Positions 41,083 to 41,204 of a stretch of DNA of 41,204 bases are shown piece by piece. The DNA comes from Bacillota bacterium. GTDB lineage: Bacteria > Bacillota > Clostridia > Lachnospirales > Lachnospiraceae. Location: assembly GCA_023443225.1 (NCBI GenBank), contig JAEZVF010000117.1, forward strand, positions 1 through 41,204, given 5' to 3'. Position numbers and translations under genes: made by a program. Each line of letters starts with the position of its first letter. Within the stretch, counting starts at the first letter, position 1. The notes under the pieces are model-generated. The model searched no databases. It had not been told where the DNA came from and worked only from the letters and a program-made list of their open reading frames with translations.

Positions 41083-41204
41083 GTGTGTCCAGCAAAGCTG
41101 GACCACGCTAGCCGGTGTAAGTCCGGTCGCGGTAATCGCCAGTGAGCCGTGTAGCCAAACTCGGTGCGTTGCAGTAATGCAGGGTGCTAAGCGAGTGGGT
41201 AAAG
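41083..41204 (+). mobile_element. Probable 5' end of a group II intron, continues past the window
   Basis: The sequence starts with GTGTG, matching the group II 5' consensus GTGYG. A hairpin GTCCAGC-AAA-GCTGGAC follows at once, then GCCGGTGTAAGTCCGGTCGC and further GC-rich paired segments typical of intron domain I. Composition changes sharply from the AT-rich AraC gene. No intron-encoded protein is within the window, so the call rests on the RNA pattern alone. A different structured RNA or IS end is possible. Confidence 0.6.

Noticed and set aside
1..41204. CRISPR array
   Set aside because: No regularly spaced repeat series of 25-40 bp was seen; the only tandem repeats are the two-copy unit at 681-771 and the short array at 32434-32481.

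Overview
The window looks like chromosomal DNA of a low-GC, anaerobic Gram-positive bacterium, most likely a Lachnospiraceae member (Clostridium cluster XIVa). The pointers are a one-subunit pyruvate:ferredoxin oxidoreductase, strong GGAGG-type ribosome binding sites, a BceAB-like exporter beside a GHKL/LytTR pair, a preQ1 riboswitch ahead of a queuosine-precursor transporter, and integrase and transposase relics of types common in that family. The organism is inferred from gene content and base composition only.

Layout. (1) 1-880: a SHOCT-domain protein beside an orphan 3' end of a tRNA gene (probably tRNA-Gln) with a duplicated terminator, which looks like the scar of an integrated element. 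(2) 884-8860: conserved genes, namely an ABC-type ATPase, an AEC permease, nifJ on the minus strand, and greA-lysS. (3) 9049-24278: a 14-gene plus-strand locus for recovering peptidoglycan sugars. It holds an RpiR/MurR-type regulator, murQ, an ABC sugar importer without its own ATPase, a BadF-type amino-sugar kinase, a ROK kinase, a GH4 phosphoglycosidase, a double GNAT protein, a PIG-L deacetylase-like protein, NamZ (GH171), NagZ (GH3), nagB and nagA. (4) 24275-30190: an accessory island with a transposase tail and a deleted tyrosine integrase at its left edge, then HNH endonuclease, PLD-helicase-DUF3427 protein and NUDIX hydrolase, then a decayed ATPase gene. The three intact genes are the best candidate for an under-described defence or DNA-processing system. 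(5) 30276-35398: a GHKL kinase and LytTR regulator on minus, divergent from a BceAB-like ABC exporter, with a direct-repeat array of 22-bp period upstream of the exporter. (6) 35429-36768: promoter, preQ1 riboswitch, terminator, transporter and queF. (7) 36769-41204: a fast-evolving region with a small lipoprotein, several gene relics, two hypothetical proteins that share an N-terminal motif, and an AraC regulator cut by what looks like the 5' end of a group II intron.

How the sugar locus works together (inference from families): GlcNAc/MurNAc sugars or disaccharides enter by the ABC importer. NamZ and NagZ, neither with a visible signal peptide, would trim MurNAc and GlcNAc in the cytoplasm. 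The kinases make the 6-phosphates, MurQ converts MurNAc-6P to GlcNAc-6P, and NagA and NagB deliver fructose-6P to glycolysis. The ROK/GH4 pair suggests a second route in which a disaccharide is phosphorylated inside the cell and then split.

Limits: all functional calls come from reading motifs in the translated sequence. No alignment, structure prediction or database search was run.
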